From Paracoccaceae bacterium (lineage in GTDB: Bacteria > Pseudomonadota > Alphaproteobacteria > Rhodobacterales > Rhodobacteraceae), in the NCBI GenBank assembly GCA_016778765.1, contig JADHOV010000018.1, positions 1 to 53,516 of the forward strand: 53,516 bases of DNA, given 5' to 3'. The position numbers and the translations under genes were made by a program. Below are positions 1 to 7,728 of this stretch, one piece after another; position 1 is the first letter of the stretch; each line of letters begins with the position of its first letter. The notes under the pieces were generated by a model, which was not told the DNA's origin, ran no database searches, and was given only the letters and a program-made list of their open reading frames with translations.

Positions 1-77
1 GGTCCCTTAGCTCAACTGGATAGAGCAACTGCCTTCTAAGCAGTAGGTTGCAGGTTCGAGTCCTGCAGGGATCGCCA
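1..77 (+). tRNA. tRNA-Arg (anticodon TCT)
   Basis: A complete cloverleaf can be drawn. The acceptor arm GGTCCCT (1-7) pairs with AGGGATC (67-73), with one G-U pair. The anticodon stem is ACTGC/GCAGT (28-32 and 40-44) around loop CTTCTAA, so the anticodon is TCT at 35-37. The T arm contains GGTTCGAGTCC. Discriminator G74 is followed by an encoded CCA at 75-77. A T-run a few bases later may end transcription. The window begins exactly at the first tRNA base, so its promoter is not visible. Confidence 0.96.
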
Positions 78-570
78 TATTTTTAAATTGTGTTACTGAA
101 CTTTTTTAGTATTTGGCCATCGACCGCTCCCCTCATATCAACCAATTTTACAAAAACTGCCGCGTAGCGCTTCTCATAAAGGCCTTGCACCTAAACGCGC
201 AGTGCAGAAACGATTTTGCAGTCATCAGATAAAGTTTTCAAAACGCAAGAGGACGCTGACTCGCCTGCAAATCTGCTGTTTCGCCCTCTGGAAATAACAG
301 GGAATGCACCAGCCGCCTTTTAAATGCGAACTGAAAAACCGCCCTAAACTCTGAACGATGCCTTTGTCAGCAAAGGTTTGGGTAAGCGAAATTCATTCTC
401 AAACCCGTTCTTTAAAAAAATGAAAACATACCAAAAGCATGGAGGTTTGTCGTTGGTCATATGGGGCGCAGATATGATACTAAATGAGAGGCTGACAGCA
501 CATCACCGAATGACCAAGCTATTTTCAGGCCCCCATTAATAAAGCGGGAATAAAAAGGCATAGCCCAGCT
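78..570. other. 493-base intergenic region without a recognised gene
   Basis: Fairly A+T-rich sequence after tRNA-Arg; I see no credible coding frame. At its right edge a perfect 14-base palindrome CAGCTTTAAAGCTG (566-579) overlaps the stop codon of the next, leftward gene. It is followed on that strand by a T-run, so it may serve as a weak terminator. Confidence 0.5.
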
Positions 571-1047
571 TTAAAGCTGAGATTGAATGGCGTTTGTAAT
601 CTGTTTGATTTTTTCGTTGATTGACTTGGTATCTGTAGGCCACTCATTCTTGGCAATTAACGCACGAATCTCGTCTGCCACTTGGATATTCACCTCAACG
701 GGCAATTCGTTCATCATAGTGATCGTATCTCTACGAATGCCAGATAGTTCTAACGATACCGAAGCTGGTCCAGATTTTGGCCCCGAATTGGCATTTAACA
801 GGCCAACCTTTGGAATATTATCGTAGTTATCTGAAATTTTGGACAGCGATGCTCCTCTGGATTTTCCCGCTTCCATGGATGCCGTCACTTTAAGGTAGTT
901 TTTTGCAATGAGCTCTTGAGATAGAACCACATCAGCAGAGTTTTCACCTTTAGCCCCGTTCGTTTTATGCGCAACCACCGGCGCTTTAGGCGCGGTATTT
1001 CTGGCTTGTAGGGCGACCTGCGCAGCTATATTTCCATCGATTTTCAT
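571..1047 (-). CDS. Uncharacterised 158-residue protein, possibly FlgM-like
   Basis: I do not recognise this gene with confidence. The product is 158 residues, soluble, without signal peptide or membrane segment. The first ~105 residues are rich in Ala, Asn, Ser and Lys and look disordered. The last ~45 are predicted helical (ADEIRALIAKNEW followed by INEKIKQI). A short protein with a disordered N-terminus and a helical C-terminus in which an EIR-type helix precedes a second amphipathic helix recalls the anti-sigma-28 factor FlgM. No flagellar gene is nearby, so this is only a suggestion. It stands alone, with a palindrome at its stop codon. Confidence 0.55.
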   Translation of the reverse strand: MKIDGNIAAQVALQARNTAPKAPVVAHKTNGAKGENSADVVLSQELIAKNYLKVTASMEAGKSRGASLSKISDNYDNIPKVGLLNANSGPKSGPASVSLELSGIRRDTITMMNELPVEVNIQVADEIRALIAKNEWPTDTKSINEKIKQITNAIQSQL

Positions 1048-1238
1048 GAAAGAACATTACGCTAAATAAAAGGGACTGTCGACCAACTGTTAAGGTCAAA
1101 GAGCCACCTTGCTTTGATTATTAGCTGTATTTTTATTTCGCCTAAGAAATATGGCTTTTATCGCTTTTAATCCAAGTCGACGACATGCAGCAAATAGCAA
1201 GGGGGTTTGCAATCATTACCGCGAGCAAGATGGATTGT

Positions 1239-1697
1239 TTATCCTCGTTGATCCAAATTTTCCAAAAGCTCTCCTATCCGCTCAACCGTACCATTATGGG
1301 CATAGGATTGAATCGCAGTGTCTGGCTGTTTTTCCCATGGAAATCTATGATCTGTAAACAATTCTACATTCGGTTTGAATTCATAAAACGCGCGCAACAT
1401 GCCCGAAAACACATACACCATCCCTTCAAGTAAATCTGGCTTAGTGCACACATTCATGCCGCATGAGCTACAAAAAGTCAGGTTCAGCAAATTCCCACTG
1501 CCGCCTTTATAGCTATAGGTTTGAAACGCTCCCGACAGTTCAACATCAAGTTCAGTGTAAACAAACATTTTAGACGAACCGTCAAAAAGAACCTTGCAAT
1601 CGGTGCAATGACACATGAAATGCATCATAGGATCATTTTTGAAACTTATTGCTGTCTCTCCACAAAAGCATTTTGCTTCTTGTATATCGCTAGGCAT
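1239..1697 (-). CDS. GFA / CENP-V family zinc protein
   Basis: Belongs to the family named for glutathione-dependent formaldehyde-activating enzyme (Gfa), also called CENP-V/GFA. These are small Mss4-like zinc proteins; most members have no proven activity. Visible zinc-ligand motifs are CFCG near residue 10, CHCTDC near 31-36 and FCSSCG near 75-80, the expected two-site arrangement. Length, about 152 residues, is usual for the family. I chose the ATG at 1697 because GGGAGG lies seven bases upstream; the longer frame to 1754 adds 19 residues with no family similarity. Single gene, no operon partner. Confidence 0.82.
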   Translation of the reverse strand: MPSDIQEAKCFCGETAISFKNDPMMHFMCHCTDCKVLFDGSSKMFVYTELDVELSGAFQTYSYKGGSGNLLNLTFCSSCGMNVCTKPDLLEGMVYVFSGMLRAFYEFKPNVELFTDHRFPWEKQPDTAIQSYAHNGTVERIGELLENLDQRG

Positions 1698-2015
1698 TAT
1701 TAAAACCTCCCAGTGTGAGTATTTGCGATCGCTCGTTTCGTTATGTTCGCCCATGACAATGGCAGGCTCTAAAAATCAAGGCAATGGTGATTTGGTTGGA
1801 ATGTATTTTAAACGCTCAGTGTGTGGCCCTTGATAACCATGCTCCAACCCTGACCTGATCACCCATTATTGTACCGCAAAAATTTGGTTACATCTTCAAC
1901 GAGGTTTTATGACATTGGTAAAAAAAGTTGGGCGCTGCCTTGATGAATTGCTCTTTGCGAAGATAGGCTGCAAAGTGGATGAACTTTAGATTATGAGCCA
2001 GGTAGATAAATTTAA
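1698..2015. other. Intergenic region between divergent genes
   Basis: About 318 bases between the GFA gene (left) and the hydratase gene (right), presumably holding both promoters. A 26-codon frame (1909-1989, plus strand, ATG preceded by GAGG at four bases) ends 26 bases before the hydratase start. It could be a small upstream ORF but has no recognisable features. I see no other structure. Confidence 0.35.
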
Positions 2016-2768
2016 ATGACAAATAAAATCGATGCATGGGCACGTCGACAGCTGGCAGATTACCAAAGCAACAAACCAGGCACTATATTCAGTGATAGAG
2101 GCTTTCACATAAACATCAATGAGGCCTATGCCATACAAGACACAATGGTCAAATTGAGGCTACAAAAAGGTGAGACAATAGCCGGTTACAAGGTGGGATG
2201 TACGGGGCCTGGCATAACAAAACTTTTCGGCATGCAGGGGCCAATTCGCGGGACTTTGTTCAACCAAGAAATTCACCAAAGCGGCGCTACGCTGAACCTC
2301 AATCAATTTGATAATTTAGCTATTGAAGCTGAAATGGCTTTTCAGACCGGAGCAGGCGGCGAAATCACCTCCGTCTTCCCAGTGATTGAATTGCATAATT
2401 TCGTTTTTCGCGCTCCCAAAAAATCTTTATCAGAACTGATTGCGAATAATGGTCTTAATAAAGGAATAATTCTGCCCGATCAAAATTGGAAAGGCCTACC
2501 CAACATATATGACGAGAAATCGGTTCTATCGCTAGAGGTGAATGGCGCCGAAATCGATGCTGGTAACATGTGGCCGATGGACGGGGGACCAAGATCTTCA
2601 TTGGATTGGCTCACCTCTCATTTGGCAGAGTATGATTTGAAGATGGTATCCGGAAATATAGTTCTGGGTGGAACCGCCCTTGGCATGCATTTGGTGCAAT
2701 CTGGAGACCATATTGTTGTAAAAATTGGCGGAAAGACCGCCTTACAATGCCAAATCAGCGCCCCCTAA
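2016..2768 (+). CDS. 2-keto-4-pentenoate hydratase / fumarylacetoacetate hydrolase-fold protein
   Basis: A 250-residue protein of the MhpD/DmpE-like branch of the FAH superfamily. That branch hydrates or decarboxylates 2-oxo-enoate intermediates after meta-cleavage of aromatics. Diagnostic segments are GYKVGCT near residues 57-63, IRGTLF near 77-82, the acidic metal-binding stretch AIEAEMAF near 103-110, and LGGTALGMH near residue 216 before a terminal beta segment. Length fits hydratases (~260). No other aromatic-catabolism gene is adjacent, so the substrate cannot be deduced. The Shine-Dalgarno is weak (AGG far upstream), so the exact start is less certain than the family. Confidence 0.85.
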   Translation: MTNKIDAWARRQLADYQSNKPGTIFSDRGFHININEAYAIQDTMVKLRLQKGETIAGYKVGCTGPGITKLFGMQGPIRGTLFNQEIHQSGATLNLNQFDNLAIEAEMAFQTGAGGEITSVFPVIELHNFVFRAPKKSLSELIANNGLNKGIILPDQNWKGLPNIYDEKSVLSLEVNGAEIDAGNMWPMDGGPRSSLDWLTSHLAEYDLKMVSGNIVLGGTALGMHLVQSGDHIVVKIGGKTALQCQISAP

Positions 2769-3178
2769 CCTATCCAAAGACATTCTCCAGGTGGAGCAAA
2801 TTTTATCGCAGGCAGTGCTCACATTGGTATGAAACGAGCCCTGCGCCTTGTATCAAATGTTTAGTTTGATACATATTTGTACTGGCAAGCCTTGATGTAT
2901 ATTTATTGTTTAAATCATCTTCTCCGCCCGCGGCCTTATAAGCAGCGCACCCGCGTTAACCGCAGCGGCTGACAGGGATCGCAAACGCACGCCACCGCCC
3001 TCACTTTAAGACTATAATATAATGCACCGCGATCCGGGGACGGAAACGGATTTGATAGCGCAAACAATCATAGATTTTCACAAAATATGTCTGTTTAATA
3101 GCTCGTTTTGATAATTGCTATTTTATTAATCGTTTTTTTGTTATAGAACTAGAGAGTAACTGGTCAAAGGAACTTATC
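2769..3178. other. 410-base intergenic region, A+T-rich right half
   Basis: No convincing gene. The right half is strongly A+T-rich, with TTGATA near 3108 and TATAGAACT near 3142, and probably carries the promoter of the winged-helix gene. At 2973-2982 the ten bases CAGGGATCGC repeat the 3' end of the tRNA-Arg gene at 66-75; this is discussed under rejected observations. Confidence 0.35.
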
Positions 3179-3463
3179 ATGTCATCGTTAACACATTTAG
3201 CGAAACTGAGAGGCTTAATGCTGGATATGGAAAGCGAAGTTGGGCTGACAGATGTGTCTCACCTTGAGCGTGATGTGATGCTCGCATGCGTCGAATTAAA
3301 AGACGCGGCACCGATTGTGAAAACCAAAGACATACTTGCACATCGGTTTTTAAAATCCTCATCTCGCCCGTCTATCTTCCGCGCGTTGAAGTCTCTTATT
3401 GATCAAGATCACTTAGCTTATAATGGCAAGGGTCGTGGTGGATATATAATTCAATCGCAATAA
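3179..3463 (+). CDS. Small winged-helix DNA-binding protein (putative)
   Basis: 94 residues. The central part (about 27-90) follows a winged-helix pattern. A first helix (HLERDVMLACVEL) and a second (IVKTKDILAHRFL) lead to a recognition-helix candidate with SSRPSIFRALKSLIDQDHL, then a short Gly-rich wing (GKGRGGYI). The arrangement resembles MarR/PadR-type minimal regulators, but I cannot name a family. GGA sits seven bases before the ATG. It lies 105 bases upstream of a membrane-protein gene on the same strand, which it might regulate; that is inference only. Confidence 0.7.
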   Translation: MSSLTHLAKLRGLMLDMESEVGLTDVSHLERDVMLACVELKDAAPIVKTKDILAHRFLKSSSRPSIFRALKSLIDQDHLAYNGKGRGGYIIQSQ

Positions 3464-3568
3464 AAAGCCCTAATCACAACGCCTTAAACAAACCTAAAAG
3501 GTATGGATGTCCGTACTTTTAACTCAGTCGTGAACAGCATATACACAGCGCATCGGAGGAATATCCCT

Positions 3569-4126
3569 ATGCGCGCAGTTGAGTTTTGTATACCGTCTCT
3601 GGCTTTTATATTTGGGTTGTTGCTGACAACTCATATCGTGCAGCCCGTGCAAGATTGGGCGCTTGGTGTAGAGATTTTTGGCAGTGTGTTGTTTTTTCCG
3701 CATGCTGTGCGCGTTCTCACCGCGTGGATTTATGGCTGGAAATCGATTTTTTTGCTAATGCCCGGCGTGGTTCTAGGCCATTATATGCTTTTAGGGCTGC
3801 CGGGCTTTACCAGTGCAGCCGCGATTGGAATGGTTGCGGGTCTCGTAATCGTTCCTCTCACATTCGAATGTTTCAAACGCTGTGGCTTTGATTTTTTTGC
3901 AACAGCGATGCAAGTTCCGAAATTCACACCCGTTTTTCTTATTGGATCCTTTTCTAGCTTATTCAACGCCGCAATTTTCAACGGATTTACAGGTGGACAA
4001 ACCTTCGCCACGCTGATCTTCGTGATTGGGGATATCGGAGGATTGTTTGTAGTCTGCCTGTTCTTGATGCTCATAATGCGCCAGCGAAGAAAGACTGCGG
4101 ATTCTCAAAGCGGTCTTGCAGGCTAG
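3569..4126 (+). CDS. Uncharacterised inner-membrane protein
   Basis: About 185 residues with five or six hydrophobic helices: starts near VEFCIPSLAFIFGLLL, then a segment around HAVRVLTAWIYG, IFLLMPGVVLGHYMLLGL, AAAIGMVAGLVIVPL, FIGSFSSLF and a last helix IGGLFVVCLFLMLIM. A basic cytoplasmic tail follows. I recognise no catalytic or transport motif; the helix pattern vaguely recalls MASE-type sensory membrane domains. The frame is open from an ATG at 3503, but a strong GGAGG lies nine bases before the ATG at 3569, so I prefer the shorter form. Function unknown. Confidence 0.7.
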   Translation: MRAVEFCIPSLAFIFGLLLTTHIVQPVQDWALGVEIFGSVLFFPHAVRVLTAWIYGWKSIFLLMPGVVLGHYMLLGLPGFTSAAAIGMVAGLVIVPLTFECFKRCGFDFFATAMQVPKFTPVFLIGSFSSLFNAAIFNGFTGGQTFATLIFVIGDIGGLFVVCLFLMLIMRQRRKTADSQSGLAG

Positions 4127-4159
4127 CGCCTATTTGTTTCAATATAATCGGGCAATACG

Positions 4160-4185
4160 CAGAGGCACCATAACCGGCGCCTCTG
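4160..4185. terminator. Hairpin between convergent genes, possible bidirectional terminator
   Basis: CAGAGGC (4160-4166) pairs with GCCTCTG (4179-4185), and the stem continues past one mismatch to CC/GG. It lies 33 bases after the membrane-protein stop and 6 bases after the small lipoprotein stop on the opposite strand. Neither side has a long T-run, so intrinsic termination would be weak. Confidence 0.5.
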
Positions 4186-4191
4186 AACAGT

Positions 4192-4302
4192 TTACTCGCT
4201 TGCGCCTGAAAACCAGTCTGCAGGGTTCATATTATAATCAGACAACGTGCTGCACCCACTCAGACCGCAGATTACAGCCGCCATAATGACAAATTTTTTC
4301 AT
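4192..4302 (-). CDS. 36-residue lipoprotein
   Basis: A short reading frame that length-filtered gene calls would miss. It encodes a positively charged start (MKK), a hydrophobic stretch (FVIMAAVICGL) and a lipobox LSGC, with the Cys at residue 17. About 20 residues of mature peptide remain (CSTLSDYNMNPADWFSGASE). That is a complete type II signal peptide with almost no mature domain, as in entericidin-sized lipoproteins. GGAG lies upstream of the ATG. The mature peptide is acidic, without a Lys/Arg lysis-protein pattern. Single gene; function unknown. Confidence 0.72.
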   Translation of the reverse strand: MKKFVIMAAVICGLSGCSTLSDYNMNPADWFSGASE

Positions 4303-4435
4303 AAGCTCTTTCTCCATTTTACCTCTCAGAGTAAAACAATATCAGCCGTCATATTCAATATATTTGTCAGAGAAACAGCCTAAAAGTTATCCTCTCAATT
4401 GCAGACTTCTTCAGTGGGTATAAAATTATCCGCTA

Positions 4436-6091
4436 TTATCGAGAAAACTTTTTATGCTTTATCCGCTTTGGCTTTAAAGCATCCGCCCCCAATCGCCGCT
4501 TCTTATCCTCTTCATAATCGGCAAAATTTCCTTCAAACCATTCCACATGCGCCTGGCCTTCAAAGGCCAAAATATGCGTGCAAATCCGGTCTAAGAAAAA
4601 GCGATCATGCGAGATCACAACCGCGCAACCTGCAAAATCGACCAGCGCATCCTCAAGCGCGCGCAAGGTTTCTACATCAAGATCATTCGTCGGTTCATCG
4701 AGCAGCAATACGTTACCGCCTGATTTCAGCAGCCGGGCCATATGAACGCGATTGCGCTCTCCTCCAGACAGCAACCCCACCTTTTTTTGTTGATCGCCCC
4801 CTTTGAAATTAAACGCCGAGCAATAGGCACGTGAATTCACTTCGGCATCGCCAAGATGGATGATATCTTGACCATCGGCGATCGCCTCCCACACGGTAGC
4901 ATCGTCTTTCAAATCATCCCGCGACTGATCAACATAGGATAATTCAACCGTATCCCCATAGGTAATAGCGCCCGCATCCGGCGCTTCATGCTGTGTGAGC
5001 ATTTTGAAAAGCGTTGATTTGCCAGCCCCGTTCGGGCCAATCACCCCCACGATACCCCCCGGTGGCAAAGAAAACTCAAGATTTTCGATCAGCAGTTTGT
5101 CACCCATGGCTTTGTGTAAACCATCCACCTCGATCACTTTACCACCTAGCCGCGGCCCGTTTGGAATAACGATTTGCGCGCGGCTAATTTTCTCGCGCTC
5201 GGATTGATTTGCCAGATCATTATAGGCATTGATCCGGGCTTTTTGTTTGGCTTGCCGGGCTTTTTGACCCTGGCGCATCCATTCCAATTCGCGCTCAAGC
5301 GTTTTTTGCCGGCTCTTATCCTCGCGTGCCTCTTGCGAAAGGCGTTTGGCCTTTTGTTCCAGCCAGCTTGAGTAATTTCCCTCATAAGGAATGCCGCTGC
5401 CGCGATCCAGCTCGAGAATCCAACCGGTGATATCATCCAAGAAATAACGATCATGCGTCACAATCAAAATTGTACCCTTATAATCGATCAGATGCTGCTG
5501 CAGCCACGCGATGGTTTCTGCGTCCAAATGGTTGGTCGGTTCATCGAGTAGCAGCATATCGGGTGCCTCGAGCAGCAACCGACACAGGGCCACCCGACGC
5601 CGCTCACCCCCGGATAACGTGGCCACATCAGCCTCATCAACTGGGCATCTCAGCGCCTCCATTGCCACATCAATTTGACTATCCAAATCCCACAGGTTTT
5701 CTGCATCAATCTTATCTTGAAGATTGGCCATTTCATCCGCGGTTTCATCGGAATAATTCATTGCCAGCTCATTATAGCGTTCCAAAATGGCTTTTTTCTC
5801 GGCCACGCCCAGCATCACATTATCGCGAACGTTCAGCTCTTCGTCCAATTTAGGCTCTTGCGACAAATAGCCGACTTTTGCGCCTTCGGCCGACCAGGCT
5901 TCGCCTGTAAAATCTTTATCAAGCCCCGCCATAATTTTCATCAGCGTCGATTTACCCGCGCCATTCACCCCAACCACACCGATTTTTACGCCGGGCAAAA
6001 ATGACAATCGAATATTCTCAAAGCATTTCTTACCCCCCGGATAGGTCTTTGAAACACCATCCATGTGATAAACATATTGATACGCGGCCAT
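4436..6091 (-). CDS. ettA: Energy-dependent translational throttle protein EttA (ABC-F)
   Basis: A soluble tandem-ATPase ABC-F protein that binds the ribosomal E site and gates entry into elongation according to ATP/ADP ratio. Of 551 residues, the first ATPase has Walker A GVNGAGKS (41-48), signature LSGGE (159-163) and Walker B LLLDEP (180-185). The second has GPNGAGKS (352-359), LSGGE (441-445) and LLLDEP (462-467). An arm insertion at about 90-140 and a charged linker (about 245-310) between the domains match EttA rather than Uup or drug-resistance ABC-F proteins. There are no membrane segments. AAGGAG lies eight bases before the ATG. Monocistronic. Confidence 0.95.
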   Translation of the reverse strand: MAAYQYVYHMDGVSKTYPGGKKCFENIRLSFLPGVKIGVVGVNGAGKSTLMKIMAGLDKDFTGEAWSAEGAKVGYLSQEPKLDEELNVRDNVMLGVAEKKAILERYNELAMNYSDETADEMANLQDKIDAENLWDLDSQIDVAMEALRCPVDEADVATLSGGERRRVALCRLLLEAPDMLLLDEPTNHLDAETIAWLQQHLIDYKGTILIVTHDRYFLDDITGWILELDRGSGIPYEGNYSSWLEQKAKRLSQEAREDKSRQKTLERELEWMRQGQKARQAKQKARINAYNDLANQSEREKISRAQIVIPNGPRLGGKVIEVDGLHKAMGDKLLIENLEFSLPPGGIVGVIGPNGAGKSTLFKMLTQHEAPDAGAITYGDTVELSYVDQSRDDLKDDATVWEAIADGQDIIHLGDAEVNSRAYCSAFNFKGGDQQKKVGLLSGGERNRVHMARLLKSGGNVLLLDEPTNDLDVETLRALEDALVDFAGCAVVISHDRFFLDRICTHILAFEGQAHVEWFEGNFADYEEDKKRRLGADALKPKRIKHKKFSR

Positions 6092-6283
6092 CTCGATTGC
6101 TCCTTAGGGCAGTAATTCAGAATGGTTAGATACCCAAATGGGGGCGCGGGGGCAACGCCTCAGGTTAAAATTTAAACTCTGCAGATGCAGCCGGAGCGGC
6201 GGGGATGACTTCTGTCTTTAGGGTGGTTATTGAAGAAGAATACGATCCGTGCCCCGCACGAACCAGAAAGACGCGAGCAGAGT

Positions 6284-6886
6284 ATGGCAGCACAACGCAT
6301 CATTGGCCTTTTGGGCGGCTCTTTCGACCCTGCGCATGCGGGGCATGTTGAAATAACGCGGCACGCGCTGCGCCGCTTCGGGCTTGATCGGGTTTGGTGG
6401 GTGGTCAGCCCCGCCAATCCGCTCAAAACAACGGGGCCAGACCCGCTTTTATCCAGAATACGCGCGGCAAAACGAACGATGGAGCACCCAAAGGTTGACA
6501 TCACCGGCATTGAAAGTGACCTCGGCACCTGTTTTACATCCGACACGATTGCCGCCTTAAAAAAACGCTATCCACAATATCGTTTTGTTTGGCTGATGGG
6601 CGCCGATAACCTGAACCAGTTTCACAAATGGCACGCATGGGAAACCATTATGAATTCGGTGCCCATTGGCATATTGGCGCGGCCCGGCGACCAGATGGCG
6701 CCGCTTAACGCGCGCGCCAGCAGAATTTATCGTGCGGCCCGCCTGCCAATGCATCAAAGCCAGCTTTTAGGCCGCCAAAGCGCGCCTTGTTGGTGCTATC
6801 TTCCCATTCCAATGACGGATATCTCCTCAACCCGGCTGCGCCTTCGGGCGGCTAACCCGGCTGGCCGAGAGGCCGCCGCAGAGTAA
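6284..6886 (+). CDS. nadD: Nicotinate-nucleotide adenylyltransferase NadD
   Basis: Transfers AMP from ATP to nicotinate mononucleotide in NAD synthesis. The nucleotidyltransferase signature GGSFDPAHAGH lies near residues 9-19, followed by WWVVSPANPLK and the substrate-side segment WLMGADNLNQFHKWHAWE, all typical of NadD. ISSTRLRLR near the end is the conserved (I)SST-x-(I)R motif. I chose ATG 6284; the frame is also open from a TTG at 6230 with a poorly spaced AGGG, so 18 more residues are possible. The last 60 bases overlap tail-to-tail with the exporter gene on the other strand, so the C-terminal tail may be a recent extension. Confidence 0.9.
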   Translation: MAAQRIIGLLGGSFDPAHAGHVEITRHALRRFGLDRVWWVVSPANPLKTTGPDPLLSRIRAAKRTMEHPKVDITGIESDLGTCFTSDTIAALKKRYPQYRFVWLMGADNLNQFHKWHAWETIMNSVPIGILARPGDQMAPLNARASRIYRAARLPMHQSQLLGRQSAPCWCYLPIPMTDISSTRLRLRAANPAGREAAAE

Positions 6887-7675
6887 AATAACCGCAATGC
6901 CGGTCCAGCTGAGCATATTCGGCCAATCGTCAAAAACCACTGCGCCGCTGATCGTAGCGATAACGATCTGGAAATAAACAAAAGGCGCCAAACGCGTGGC
7001 CGGCGCCAAAGCATAAGCCATTATTAAAAGCAAATTGCCAGCCATTGAGGCAATCCCGGATACCGCCCCCAAAAAACCCAGCTCAAGGGTTATGCCCGGC
7101 CAATTCCAAACCGCAAAAGGCAAAAGAACAAATGCCCCATAGGCCAATTGAGTGGCTGCAATCTCGACGGGTGGCGCAATCTCGGACAGCGCGCGAGACA
7201 AAGCCAAAAAAACCCCATAACACAGCCCCGCCAACACGGCAAAAAGAAGATTTGGATCAAATTGTCCCTGAGGCTGCGATACGATCACAACCCCTATAAA
7301 GCCGCCTGCAACTAAAGCCAAACGTAGCCCGCCAATGGGCTCTTTCAGAAAAAGAACAGCTAGGATATAGCTGATCAAAGGGCCGATGAAAAACACCGCA
7401 TACACGGTGGCAATTGGAACAGTGGAAAGGGCTGTTAGAATGGACGTAATACCGCAGACCAATATGCTGGCCCGCGCGATAATACGCCAATCCAACAACA
7501 GTTTATATGCGGCGCGGCGTACAAAAAAAGCTAATATGAGGGCGCCAACCGCAAACCTGCTCCAAGCGGCGAAAAACGGTGAAAGAGCGCTTTGGTCTGT
7601 CATCAATTTACCCGCCGTATCCCCCAAAGGGATCAACGACATCGCAACCAGCATAATCAAAATCGCCCTATGCAT
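6827..7675 (-). CDS. EamA-family (DMT superfamily) exporter
   Basis: 282 residues and ten predicted membrane helices in two five-helix EamA repeats, beginning with AILIMLVAMSLIPLGD. The first repeat ends with IPIATVYAVFFIGPLISYILAVLFLKEPIG and the second with a shorter YFQIVIATISGAVVFDDWP form of the same pattern. Such proteins export amino acids or other small metabolites; the substrate cannot be read from sequence. Its 3' end overlaps nadD by 60 bases, convergently. It starts 53 bases from the divergent dacB gene, so the two promoters must be very close or overlapping. Confidence 0.88.
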   Translation of the reverse strand: MHRAILIMLVAMSLIPLGDTAGKLMTDQSALSPFFAAWSRFAVGALILAFFVRRAAYKLLLDWRIIARASILVCGITSILTALSTVPIATVYAVFFIGPLISYILAVLFLKEPIGGLRLALVAGGFIGVVIVSQPQGQFDPNLLFAVLAGLCYGVFLALSRALSEIAPPVEIAATQLAYGAFVLLPFAVWNWPGITLELGFLGAVSGIASMAGNLLLIMAYALAPATRLAPFVYFQIVIATISGAVVFDDWPNMLSWTGIAVILLCGGLSASRVSRPKAQPG

Positions 7676-7728
7676 TACACAGCCTTATTTCGGATTTAAA
7701 ACGCCCCAAGCAAAGAATATGTGTAGAT

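Noticed and set aside
1909-1989. A 26-codon frame upstream of the hydratase gene as a leader peptide.
   Set aside because: There is no codon bias toward one amino acid, no attenuator-like stems downstream, and the Shine-Dalgarno is too close to the ATG.
2973-2982. CAGGGATCGC repeats the last bases of tRNA-Arg (66-75), suggesting an attachment-site pair bounding 78-2972.
   Set aside because: Only ten bases match, which is near chance for this window. The interval has no integrase or mobility gene, and the match is not extended on either side.
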